Assembly (NCBI GenBank): GCA_937958265.1
Contig: CALGNX010000003.1
Location: 124,001 to 188,000, forward strand
Direction of reading: 5' to 3'
DNA length: 64,000 nt
From: an uncultured Algibacter sp.
Lineage (GTDB): Bacteria > Bacteroidota > Bacteroidia > Flavobacteriales > Flavobacteriaceae
Shown here one piece after another: positions 45,026 to 54,100 of this stretch (the stretch's first letter is position 1; each line of letters starts with the position of its first letter). Under the pieces are notes generated by a model. It worked only from the letters and a program-made list of their open reading frames with translations, made no database searches and had not been told where the DNA came from. The position numbers were made by a program, and so were the translations under genes.

Positions 45026-45096
45026 ATTATTCTGTTTCTATTAAATAAAAAGGGGTTTATAATGATTTTTGTTATCTAATTTTTATCAAAAGGTCT

Positions 45097-45112
45097 CAAA
45101 AGTACAAAAATA
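45097..45112 (-). promoter_or_regulatory. Two adjacent -7-like boxes upstream of the M1 peptidase
   Basis: Minus-strand TATTTTTG (45105-45112) and TACTTTTG (45097-45104) both match TAnnTTTG. They lie in the gap before the peptidase gene, so it may have its own promoter. Confidence 0.45.
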
Positions 45113-45134
45113 CGTATTGAATAATTGATCTTTT

Positions 45135-45638
45135 TTAATTAAATTGTAATAAAATTGCGGGTGCATCTTCGGTAAGAATAAGACTTTTATTTTTTAAGTA
45201 TATTTTAGTCTTTACAATATTTTGTTGTTCGGTCTGTAAATCAAAAAAAACGTTATTAGTTATCTCAAAAGACTCAATATTGGTTACATTTTCAACCTCT
45301 AAATAACACCTCATAATATCGCCATCGTACTCCTTGCCGATATAATTAAAGACAACGGGCTTATTGTTTATAATAATTTTTATTTTGTCTTTTAAATAAT
45401 TGTGTATGTAACCATTAATAGTTTCTGGCTCATTTTTTTCTGCAAGTATAATAGTCTTATTATGCTTCAATTTTAAGGCACTTTCAAAATCATCAATAAA
45501 TAATCTGGAGGTTATTTGAACAGCCCTATTTTGTTCTATATAATTAATTTGAGTAACACTAATATAGTATTTATGCAAGGTTGTAAATGCCAACGTAGGT
45601 AGCAACATCGCTAACACTAAAAATTTTAAAACTCTCAT
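45135..45638 (-). CDS. DUF6702-type secreted protein
   Basis: 167 residues. A signal peptide (RVLKFLVLAMLLPTLAFT) is followed by HKYYISVTQINYIEQNRAVQITSRLFIDDFESAL, the hallmark of the DUF6702 family, which is typically encoded directly upstream of an M1 peptidase in flavobacteria, as here. The rest is beta-rich (YDGDIMRCYLEVENV). Function unknown; a role in peptidase maturation or in a shared envelope process is inference from conserved adjacency. A -7 box lies at 45659-45666. Confidence 0.85.
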   Translation of the reverse strand: MRVLKFLVLAMLLPTLAFTTLHKYYISVTQINYIEQNRAVQITSRLFIDDFESALKLKHNKTIILAEKNEPETINGYIHNYLKDKIKIIINNKPVVFNYIGKEYDGDIMRCYLEVENVTNIESFEITNNVFFDLQTEQQNIVKTKIYLKNKSLILTEDAPAILLQFN

Positions 45639-45658
45639 TATATGATATTAAATATGGA

Positions 45659-45666
45659 CAAATTTA
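45659..45666 (-). promoter_or_regulatory. -7 box of the DUF6702 gene
   Basis: Minus-strand TAAATTTG, 20 bases before the ATG at 45638. Confidence 0.5.
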
Positions 45667-45697
45667 CTTATTTGCATTTCAAAAAGTATTCCTAGAG

Positions 45698-46462
45698 CTA
45701 TAATTTTTTATTACTTTTAAGGTTTAACTTGTAAAGCACAAGTCGCTCTTGCAAGTATTTCAATATTTCAATACCATTTTTTCCTTTACAACGTTCCATA
45801 AAATTAATATCTTCTTGGCAGAAATAGAAAAAATCTTTTCGTAATTTTTTATCCAATGGATGTTCTATAAAAAAATCTTCAATCAAATTATATTTAATTC
45901 GCCTTAGCAAATTATCTTTTTCCTCAAGCTTCAAATGGTTTTTTAATCTTTTTGTTTTTCCTGTAATAGCATTAATAATAGGGACTAAATGGCCACTGGT
46001 AGCCGCATAAAGTCTTCTTTCACTCTGTGTTGCTGGCTTTCCAGCATACCCAGGAATACCAACATCAAAAAAATTAATAGGTGCTTTACCTTCTATTTTG
46101 TTAATATCAGAAAGTAAATTACCCGTTAATAGCTTACCTATAAGAACTTCATCCAACTCAATAATTTTATCCTCTAGATTGATGCTTATAGTTTTAGCCA
46201 AAATATTATCGCGTGAAATAATTAGTAGGTGTAACTCATGCTGTATGGAAGAGACCGTTAGCGTATCATTCTGTTTTACAGGTATATTAAAACGCCCATT
46301 TTTATCTGTGACCGTAAACAGTTGTGATGACTTGTTTGTAACATGTATATTTTCAATATTTCCGTTACCAATAATTTCTCCAAGAATATTAACCGTTTGG
46401 CAATACCCACACTGTAAACCAAAATAAACAAAAAGCAGTACGAATAATCTAGTTTTTAACAT
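45698..46462 (-). CDS. CarboxypepD_reg-like domain protein (first of a pair)
   Basis: 254 residues. A signal peptide (about 1-21, ending CGYCQ) precedes an Ig-like carboxypeptidase-regulatory domain (NILGEIIGNGNIENIHVTN, then TVTDKNGRFNIPVKQNDTLTVSSIQH). The helical C-terminal half has GHLVPIINAITGKTKRLKNHL and KKLRKDFFYFC. It is alignable to the protein at 46763-47557, including the INxI/NGL and HxxPx(I/V)N region, so they are diverged paralogues. There is no TonB-receptor barrel. Role unknown, probably envelope. Confidence 0.85.
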   Translation of the reverse strand: MLKTRLFVLLFVYFGLQCGYCQTVNILGEIIGNGNIENIHVTNKSSQLFTVTDKNGRFNIPVKQNDTLTVSSIQHELHLLIISRDNILAKTISINLEDKIIELDEVLIGKLLTGNLLSDINKIEGKAPINFFDVGIPGYAGKPATQSERRLYAATSGHLVPIINAITGKTKRLKNHLKLEEKDNLLRRIKYNLIEDFFIEHPLDKKLRKDFFYFCQEDINFMERCKGKNGIEILKYLQERLVLYKLNLKSNKKL

Positions 46463-46557
46463 TACGCTGTTTTAAGATATAAACATTTATACGAGGACAT
46501 AAAGCAGAAATTCCAAAGCCATTGTTTAAAACCCCTTTAAAATTAAAAAAATCCTTA

Positions 46558-46583
46558 AATAATAATAATAATAATAATAATAA
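46558..46583. repeat. AAT trinucleotide microsatellite
   Basis: Eight to nine perfect AAT units in the gap between the two CarboxypepD_reg genes. It is intergenic, so length change would not affect a reading frame. Confidence 0.9.
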
Positions 46584-46638
46584 GCTTGTTGAGCGATTTA
46601 CTAAAAACCATAACCGCCCTAATAACATGTTACATAAA

Positions 46639-46697
46639 ATATCCTTTATCTTACACTACTAATAGCTTAACTATATGCAGAGTAAGATAAAGGATAT
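46639..46697 (-). terminator. Perfect 16-bp inverted repeat downstream of the 46763 gene
   Basis: ATATCCTTTATCTTAC (46639-46654) is mirrored exactly by GTAAGATAAAGGATAT (46682-46697), with a 27-base spacer. It lies 66 bases beyond the minus-strand stop. The loop is long and there is no T run, so it is an atypical terminator; an operator or RNA-processing site is equally possible. Confidence 0.4.
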
Positions 46698-46762
46698 AAT
46701 ATAAAAACTTAAATAAAAGAAACCTGTAATATAATGTTAAAAACTAGTAAATTACTAGATTA

Positions 46763-47557
46763 TCAAGACTTTAAAAACTCCACACTTTTAGTATTAAGAA
46801 GCTCTAGAAATTCTAGCTCCTTACCGTAGTTAAGCAAAGAAAAATCAAAATCGCCACTTTCAACAAATCGTATAAACTCTTCAACCCTATGCTCTGGTAT
46901 CTTAAAGTTATCAACCAAAAACTCAGACCCAAAGTAATATTTAATAGCCTCAGTAGGCACATCAGGAATACCAGCTTTTTTCTTGTCCTTTACCTCAGCC
47001 CTAAATAAAGGTAATAGTAATTGATCTACTACATTAATAATATTTAAACCATTTACCATAGGTAAGTGCTGCCTATCTATAGCTATATTATCAACATCGG
47101 TTTTATTATCTGTTTCAAAATCATACTCACTACTATGTTTTACACCAAAATATAACGAACTTAATTGTGGCTCAAAAGGTTTGGTATTTTTAAGGTCTGT
47201 ATTTAAATTTCCGGATAAGCCCTTTGTAAATACAATAACCTCGTCTAGTTTATTAATTTCTTCAATTAAAAAGAGTTTCATTTTTCTAGTTTCCATAATA
47301 GCCTCATTAACCTTAAAACTAATATTTTGGTACTGCAAAGCACTTACTTCAATATTGTCGTTCAAGGCAACTTTTAGTTTAAAGTCGCCATTTTGGTCGG
47401 TTATTGATCCTGTATTGGTAGACGCATTAAAAATTGTAATACTAGAAATATCACTACCTTCCACTATAATTTTACCAGACACTTCAATTCTAGTAATGGT
47501 TTGCGAAGTTGCAGAAACCGATAACAAAAAAACCAACGCAAATAGATACCTTTTCAT
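46763..47557 (-). CDS. CarboxypepD_reg-like domain protein (second of a pair)
   Basis: 264 residues. A signal peptide (KRYLFALVFLLSVSATSQ) is followed by the Ig-like carboxypeptidase-regulatory domain (SGKIIVEGSDISSITIFNAS, SITDQNGDFKLKVALNDNIEVSALQYQNI) and LNKLDEVIV-type linker. The C-terminal part has HLPMVNGLNIINVVDQLLLP and a predicted helical end. It is paralogous to the protein at 45698-46462. Such domains often precede TonB barrels, but these proteins are far too short for one. Function unknown. Confidence 0.85.
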   Translation of the reverse strand: MKRYLFALVFLLSVSATSQTITRIEVSGKIIVEGSDISSITIFNASTNTGSITDQNGDFKLKVALNDNIEVSALQYQNISFKVNEAIMETRKMKLFLIEEINKLDEVIVFTKGLSGNLNTDLKNTKPFEPQLSSLYFGVKHSSEYDFETDNKTDVDNIAIDRQHLPMVNGLNIINVVDQLLLPLFRAEVKDKKKAGIPDVPTEAIKYYFGSEFLVDNFKIPEHRVEEFIRFVESGDFDFSLLNYGKELEFLELLNTKSVEFLKS

Positions 47558-47659
47558 ATTTTTTATTACAAATTACTACATAAATTTGCTAAAAAATAGT
47601 AATACTCATCATTTTTTTTGATGCCAACAATTAGATAAACTTATAACCACTTACAATTT

Positions 47660-48367
47660 ATGCTTAACCTAATCATAGCTAGCACTTCCACAGTTTACGG
47701 GAGTGGCTATTTGGACTATTTATCCAACGAACTAAAGCAACATTTTAAAAACACAAGCACCATACTATTCATCCCCTATGCAAGCCCTGGAGGCATATCC
47801 TACAATGCATACACAAAAATAGCCAAAACTGCTTTTGCTAAAATAAATAAAAACATAAAGGGCATACATGAGTACGATAATCCGGTAGCGGCTATAAAAA
47901 ATGCAGAAGGTATATTTATTGGTGGCGGAAACACTTTTGTATTAAGCAATCAACTACAAAAAAACAATCTTTTTAGCGCATTAAAAGAAAGCCTTAAAAT
48001 GGGCACACCCTATTTAGGCACAAGCGCCGGGAGCAACATTTGTGGTCTTACTATAAAAACCACTAACGATATGCCCATTGTATACCCACCCAACTTTAAT
48101 GCGCTAAGTTTAGTTCCATTTAATATTAACCCACACTACCTAGACCCAGACCCAAAAAGCAAACATAAAGGCGAAACCCGAGAAACCCGTATTACCGAAT
48201 TTCATCAATACAACACACCACCTGTAGTAGGTTTACGAGAAGGCAGTTGGCTAGAAATAAACGAAAACTCTATTATACTAAGAGGACCACTAACTGCCAG
48301 AATTTTCGAATACAACAAAACGCCGTACGAAGTTCAAACAGGTAAAGAACTAAATACATTAAAATAA
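47660..48367 (+). CDS. pepE: Dipeptidase E (peptidase S51)
   Basis: 235 residues. The alpha-aspartyl dipeptidase features are visible: FIPYASPGG near residue 35, IFIGGGNTFVLSNQL, the nucleophile Ser in YLGTSAGSNICG, and NINPHYLDPDPKSKHKGETR with the catalytic His. It hydrolyses dipeptides with N-terminal Asp in the cytoplasm. Monocistronic. Repeat copy D begins six bases after its stop codon, in the place expected for a terminator. Confidence 0.95.
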   Translation: MLNLIIASTSTVYGSGYLDYLSNELKQHFKNTSTILFIPYASPGGISYNAYTKIAKTAFAKINKNIKGIHEYDNPVAAIKNAEGIFIGGGNTFVLSNQLQKNNLFSALKESLKMGTPYLGTSAGSNICGLTIKTTNDMPIVYPPNFNALSLVPFNINPHYLDPDPKSKHKGETRETRITEFHQYNTPPVVGLREGSWLEINENSIILRGPLTARIFEYNKTPYEVQTGKELNTLK

Positions 48368-48373
48368 AATAAC

Positions 48374-48464
48374 TTGGGCGTGCCCCAAGGGTCGGGCTAT
48401 ACGTTACAAGTCCGCGCACCTCCTAAAGTCGGGCTGTGGGCTTTTCACTACTATCCCTCACGCG
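48374..48464 (+). repeat. Dispersed intergenic repeat, copy D
   Basis: About 91 bases opening TTGGGCGTGCCCCAAGGGTC, then GGGCTATACGTTACAAGTCC and GTGGGCTTTTCA, closing ATCCCTCACGC. It is the closest relative of copy B and starts six bases after the pepE stop. Confidence 0.75.
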
Positions 48465-48586
48465 AGCACATAACCGGAGCAATAGATAAATAATTAAATC
48501 AACCTTAACATAACGGTTGATTTAATTATTTAAGAAAAGCAAACCATAAATTTATGCCTTGAACAACACCAAATATGATTTAAAAT

Positions 48587-48702
48587 TAGGCTAAAAAACT
48601 TGAATTATATCGTGCCCATATGATAAAGAAAATCAAAGCATAGCCTGAGCTACGGTTTTATTTTATTTTGAGATAGAGGTGCCGTAGAAACGCGTAATTA
48701 GC
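48587..48702. other. Putative structured intergenic element
   Basis: Outer arms AGGCTAA (48587-48593) and TTAGCCT (48696-48702) enclose an imperfect hairpin built on AAAATCAAAGCATAGC and GCTACGGTTTTATTTT (about 48628-48663). It carries no ORF. It may be a non-coding RNA or a repeat element; the function is unknown. Confidence 0.35.
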
Positions 48703-48773
48703 CTTCTTTATATTTTAATTGGTATAACAACAAGCAGTATGATTACCTATAATAATTTCTTATATAATGGCAT

Positions 48774-48806
48774 AAAAAAAGCTCCAACTATAATAGTGGA
48801 GCTTTA
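48774..48806 (-). terminator. Terminator of tRNA-Gly
   Basis: AAAGCTCCAACTA / TAGTGGAGCTTT stem, T-rich on the minus strand, directly beyond the tRNA 3' end. Confidence 0.85.
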
Positions 48807-48808
48807 AG

Positions 48809-48881
48809 AGCGAGAGACCAGGTTCGAACTGGCGACATTCAGCTTGGAAGGCTGACGCTCTACCAACTGAGCTACTCTCGC
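48809..48881 (-). tRNA. tRNA-Gly (anticodon TCC)
   Basis: On the minus strand the 73-base cloverleaf is complete: acceptor GCGAGAG / CTCTCGC, D-loop AGCTCAGTTGGTAGAGC, anticodon loop CTTCCAA with TCC, and T-arm CCAGTTCGAACCTGG. The discriminator is T. CCA is not encoded. A terminator follows. Confidence 0.97.
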
Positions 48882-48932
48882 CTTTTATTTCTGGTGCAAA
48901 TATATGAACTGTTTCTAATTTTACAACATAAA

Positions 48933-49358
48933 TTACAACTTTTTTATAAAATGATACCCTAAAATTTTAAAGCCCTCATTAAAATAAAACTTATGAGACT
49001 GATAATTAGAAACATATGTATTTAACTCCATAGTTTCAAAACCCTTATCAGAAACATATTCATAAATCCACTCAAAAAATCGCTTACCCAAACCCTGTCC
49101 CCTATAATTAGTATCAATAAAAACATGGTCTGGCTCTACACTTCTACCAGAATAATGTCTTGTACAGAACCATAGCCCACAAACACCAATAAGTATTTCT
49201 CCATCGTAAATAACAGCACATTCATAATTTTGAGTAACTATTTCAGAAAAACGCGCTTTTAAAACGGCTACCGAAATTTTATAGTCGTTTAACTGTTCCA
49301 CTAACGGTAGTATAAGATTTATATCAGACTTATTTAAAATTTTAAAGGTAATTTCCAT
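48933..49358 (-). CDS. GNAT N-acetyltransferase
   Basis: 141 residues. The fold is recognisable from ILKARFSEIVTQNYECAVIYDGEILIGVCGLWF, then the acetyl-CoA loop VFIDTNYRGQGLGKRFFEWI (R-G-x-G-L-G) and the C-terminal SNYQSHKFYFNEGFKILGYHF. The substrate is unknown. ATG at 49358 is taken as the start; a TTG one codon earlier is less likely. Another GNAT gene is divergent, beginning about 95 bases away, but the two are not close homologues. Confidence 0.9.
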   Translation of the reverse strand: MEITFKILNKSDINLILPLVEQLNDYKISVAVLKARFSEIVTQNYECAVIYDGEILIGVCGLWFCTRHYSGRSVEPDHVFIDTNYRGQGLGKRFFEWIYEYVSDKGFETMELNTYVSNYQSHKFYFNEGFKILGYHFIKKL

Positions 49359-49401
49359 CAAAAAAAATTTTTAGTAAAGGTAATAAATCCTAAAAAAACT
49401 T

Positions 49402-49409
49402 TAAGTTTG
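49402..49409 (+). promoter_or_regulatory. -7 box of the second GNAT gene
   Basis: TAAGTTTG matches TAnnTTTG. It sits 44 bases before the proposed ATA start at 49453. Confidence 0.5.
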
Positions 49410-49452
49410 GTTTGTACAAAAAACTCAATTTATCAAAACTAAACAACCTAGC

Positions 49453-49881
49453 ATAAAACAAATAAATGCCACTGAAACATATTTGGTTAGGCAACCTATT
49501 TTAAGACCTGGATTACCCCTTACCTCCTGTGTTTTTACTGGGGATAACCTAAAAACGACTATACATTTAGGTATTCATGTTAATAACGAGCTAATTGGGG
49601 TCTGCTCCTTAGTTAAATCCAAAAATACACTCATAACGGAAAAACAGCAATATCAATTACGTGGTATGGCTATTTTAAAAGTACACCAAAACAAAGGTTT
49701 TGGCAAATTACTTTTAAATTACAGTGAAGTATTACTTAAAAAGCTAAACGTAAAATTAATTTGGTGTAATGCACGAGAAACAGCTATTACATTTTATAAT
49801 AAGGCAGGGTACCAAGTTAAAGGAACACCATTTATCATAAAAAACATTGGCCTGCACTTTATGATGTGCAAAACTATTTAA
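49453..49881 (+). CDS. GNAT N-acetyltransferase, probable ATA start
   Basis: 142 residues if read from ATA at 49453: IKQINATETYLVRQPILRPG. The familiar GNAT subgroup start (x-ETYxVRQPILRxG, FxGDNLxTTxHxG) needs these residues, yet no ATG or GTG occurs in frame between the stop at 49402 and the conserved motif. The only listed alternative is TTG at 49483, which would cut the first strand (LVRQPIL). The acetyl-CoA loop is HQNKGFGKLLLNYSEV, with VIWC-type NAR and FYNKAGYQVKG later. Substrate unknown. It may be translated from ATA, or the start has decayed. Confidence 0.75.
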   Translation: MKQINATETYLVRQPILRPGLPLTSCVFTGDNLKTTIHLGIHVNNELIGVCSLVKSKNTLITEKQQYQLRGMAILKVHQNKGFGKLLLNYSEVLLKKLNVKLIWCNARETAITFYNKAGYQVKGTPFIIKNIGLHFMMCKTI

Positions 49882-50174
49882 ATAAGGTCTATTTTCCTGA
49901 AAGACTTGGTAGTCTTGCTTACTTTTTTGAATGCCTTATCTTAATACTTAAAATAAGAAATTTAATAATAGTATTATTTAATAGGACTTTATGCTCTTTA
50001 TAAATTAAAGCGACTTTGGTGTTCGCCCTCTATTTTTTTTAAGACCTACCGTTACGCAGATGTTCTATAATCGATAAAAATTCAATTCTATTTAACCTAT
50101 ATTTTTTATGAGACCACACATTGATATTTACAGTAAGAATTTGATTTATTTAAAAACCTGAATTATAAAATTAA

Positions 50175-51161
50175 CTATTTACGCACTGCACCCTGTACAC
50201 AAGGACAATTGCTTAAACCTTGTAAAAAGTTTAGGCCAATAGTTACTACATGAGTACCTGAATTAAAGGCAACCAACTCATTTGTGGTAACTTGATAAGC
50301 ATACCCAAAATAAAATATTGATTTTTGAAAACCAACCATAGGACCAACATTTAATGGCCTTAAAAATTGATCATTTAAAAAGCGATATGAAATACCCGCC
50401 CAAACGTAATCTTCGGCATTTCTATTAAATTTCCTAACCTTAAAATTCAAGTCTGTACTAGAGCGCTTATCACTACTAAATAATTGAAAAAATAATGAAG
50501 GTTCAAACTCTAAACCACTTTTCCTAGGACCTTGAAAAGTATGTCCAGAGTAGATTTGATAATTTAAAAGTAAATTAGGTTCAAATTGACGTACCGATTC
50601 ATCTACCTCTTTTTCTAAAATATTATTAACATTAAAACTAAAAAAACTAGATCCATACCTTAACAAAGCTCCAACATCAAAATTGTTATTTGTTGTACGC
50701 CTATCGTCTGTAACAAAAGGATCTATTATAGGATTTTCTGTATTGGTCTGAAAATTATCAATATCAATCCTAAAATTATTAATATTATAAGAAATACCAA
50801 GCGATAAATATAACTTGGAATAATAATCCAACGTTAAATGATGCGCAAAAGACACCTTTGCTCCTGTTTGAATTGTGTTTCCGTTTTTATCATTATATAA
50901 GGAAATACCAACCCCTGTACGATCTGCTATTCTAGCATCTGCAAAAATAGATTGGTTATCTGGTGCATTTTTAATACCTACCCATTGGGTTAAACCATTG
51001 GCTCTAATTTTTAAGTTATCTCCAATACCCGCATAAGTTGGTGAAACTACAAAACTATTATCTGCTAAATATTGAGTAAAAACAGGTAAATTCAGCTCTT
51101 GACTAAAGCCACTAGAGAATACCGTTAAAAAAAAACTTATATATATATATCTTAATTGCAT
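50175..51161 (-). CDS. T9SS membrane protein, PorP/SprF family
   Basis: 328 residues. A signal peptide (about 1-21) leads into the conserved ELNLPVFTQYLADNSFVVSPTYAG, typical of PorP/SprF outer-membrane barrels, then many amphipathic strands (KFRKFNR..., GFQKSIFYFGYAYQVTT). SprF-type partners are needed for export or surface attachment of their adjacent large adhesin. It lies 23 bases behind the 2747-residue adhesin gene, matching that pairing. The end CPCVQGAVRK is unusual in its two Cys. Confidence 0.93.
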   Translation of the reverse strand: MQLRYIYISFFLTVFSSGFSQELNLPVFTQYLADNSFVVSPTYAGIGDNLKIRANGLTQWVGIKNAPDNQSIFADARIADRTGVGISLYNDKNGNTIQTGAKVSFAHHLTLDYYSKLYLSLGISYNINNFRIDIDNFQTNTENPIIDPFVTDDRRTTNNNFDVGALLRYGSSFFSFNVNNILEKEVDESVRQFEPNLLLNYQIYSGHTFQGPRKSGLEFEPSLFFQLFSSDKRSSTDLNFKVRKFNRNAEDYVWAGISYRFLNDQFLRPLNVGPMVGFQKSIFYFGYAYQVTTNELVAFNSGTHVVTIGLNFLQGLSNCPCVQGAVRK

Positions 51162-51184
51162 AATCTTTTAATTTAGAATTTATA

Positions 51185-54100
51185 TTACCTATACAGTGTG
51201 AAATTACCAACAAACTCACGATTATCCTGCGGCTCATTCAATTTTACTATATACCAATAATCTCCAGAAGGCAATTCTACACCTTTATATTTTCCATCCC
51301 ATTTATCTCCTATTCTTAAAGTTGCAATTTTCCGACCATATCTATCAAAAATATCAAAAGTCAAGTTTCTGTATTGATTTGCACAACCTGGTCCCCATAG
51401 GTCTTGATTACCATCTCCATTAGGTGTAAAGTAATTTGGTATACAAATATCAACAAATTCAAAAAAGCGTGTTGCAGTAGCCTCACAACCATTAGCATCA
51501 ATAACTGTAACTGTATAATCTCCAGAAGCAAAAATTAAAAACGTATTAACATCACTAAAAGCACCATCATTAAGTCTATATTCATAAGGAGCAACACCAC
51601 CAGATGTTAGTGCCACAATTTCATTTAAACTTCCATCTTCTAAAGATAAAGCTAACGGCGTAAAGGTTTCAATAATAAATGGGATGGCATTATCCGTAAT
51701 ATCTACACAACCGTTCGGATGGCGTACCTCGATACTGTGTGGCCCAGGTGTTAAATTTTGAAATATACCTGTTCCTGTTGCAAATGGGTTACCATCCAAT
51801 GCATATTCCAAAACAGAAGTATCGGTTATACTAGAATCTACATTTACAGTAACTGTATTAGTTACCACACTAGTGTTGTTTACCAAATCATTATTACACT
51901 CATAACTAATATTAGCTATAGGATCAAGAATTACTGATTCTCTCAAAGGGATAGAGAAAGGACTATTACCGCCACAGTTTTCACTATCTAGCACATAAAC
52001 GCTTTTTTCCCCGCCTTCTAAGCCATTAAACGTGTAGCTTGTTGTTCCAACTGGTAATTGGATATATGTTATATCATCTAAACTTACGCTGTACGGAGGC
52101 TCACCGCCTAGAAGCTGTATGGTAAACTCACCAACGGTGTCTCCTTCGCAAGGAGATTCACTTATAATTGTATATGTAAGACCTAAAGGTGCAGGTTCAA
52201 CAATATCAAAGTTAAGAAGGGCAAAACACCCTAAAACATCTTGCACAATAATATCATAATTACCAGGCGCTAGATTTTCAACAATATCGATATCAAAAAA
52301 TTGATCTAATTGTGGTGAAATAGCATATTTTAATATTCCTGAACCACCGGAAGCTGTAATTTCTAAACTTCCATCGTTCTCACCGTTACATGTAACATCA
52401 ATAGGGTTAATAGTTACATTTAAAGGAGCTGCCGAATTAGTAACTGGCACGATTGCAGAAGTTTCCAAACAATCTCCGCTAGTTACTTGTACTTGATAAT
52501 CGCCTGCACCTAAATTAGAAAAAACACCTGGACTATTTTGAGTTACTGGTAAAACAGGGTTTCCTAAGAAATCTTCTAAGGTATATACGTATGAGCCTAA
52601 GCCACCTTCAGCAACGGCCACAATAATTCCATTATCATCACCATTACAGTTAATTTGGGTATTACTAGTATCCAATTGGACTGTTAACATAGGCAACACA
52701 TCTATAGTTATTGTATTAGAAACATTTGCTACACAACCGTTAATATCGCGTACATAATAAGCATACGTTCCAGGGGTAACTGGAATTGATATTGATGTAC
52801 TAAATGTACCCAAAATTGTTGCGAAAGATGCAGAATCGCTATACTCATAGTTTCCTGTTCCTCCGCTAGCACTTAATGTTAATACCGATTGTGTTGTACA
52901 TGTTTGAGAAATTGTTCTAACTAAATTAGCTTGCACTGGCATAGGCTGTGTAATAGTAACATTATCTGTTGTAAAATTACAATTAAACCCATCTGTTACA
53001 GAAACATTGTAAGTGCCAACTCCTAAATCATTAAATACATTTAAGGTTTGAGGCCCAGAGGTATTAACCGTTGGTGCAAGCCTATTAAGCGTATAGCTAT
53101 AATTACTTCCCTGTCCACCAGTTACAGCTACAGTAATACGCGCATTGGTATCGCCAAAACAAGTCAATAAATTTGGTGTTGCAGAAATGGTTCCATCAAT
53201 TGGTGTTGGTAAATCAAGAATAATCGTTTCTGATACAATACACCCACCTGCATCTCTTAAATTTACGGTATAAGATCCAGCCGATAAATTATCAAACGTG
53301 CCATTTGAAGCATATGGAATGGATACCGTACCCGTTAACTCGTATTCGTAGTCTCCCCAGCCGCCTGTTCCTGTAGCAACAATAATTCCCTTATCATCAT
53401 CACAAGACACATTTGCAGTTTCGTTTGCACTTAAAGTTAATGGTCCTAAAGGCGATTGAATAATAGCCGTTACTGTTGCAGAACAAAAAGGCGCTAAATT
53501 TTCTGTAACTTCTACCGTATATGTTCCTGCTAAAAGCCCTGAAATCAATTCCGGATTTATAGAGGTATTAGCATTAACCACACCAAAAATAGAATTTGAC
53601 GCATTATCGAACACCTCGTAAGTATAAGCTCCTGAGTATCCTGTTACAGAAAGGGCTATAGTACCATTATTATCACCAAAGCACGTTACTTGATTTGGTA
53701 ATGCTGTAATTATTGGTGAAGTAGCTTCCTGAAGTATAACCGGAATATCATCAAAACATGATGTAACCGTATCTGTAATTGTAACACTATATGTCCCAGG
53801 TGGCACATTAGAAAAAACGTTTCCTACTAAAGTAATAGATGCTGGACTAGGACTAATAGAATACATATAGGAGCCTGAGCCACCTGAACCAATTACGGTA
53901 ATTTCCCCATCATCACTATCACATGATGGCTGCTGTGTTACGTCTGCAGATGTTATTGCTATAGGTGCTTCAATATTTACTGAAACTAAATTACCGCAAC
54001 CATTTGCATCCTGAATTTCAACTGTATGGGTTCCTGATGCTAAATTAGTAATAGAAAAGGGTGTTGGTCTAGTTTGAAAAGCACCACCATTAACACTAAT

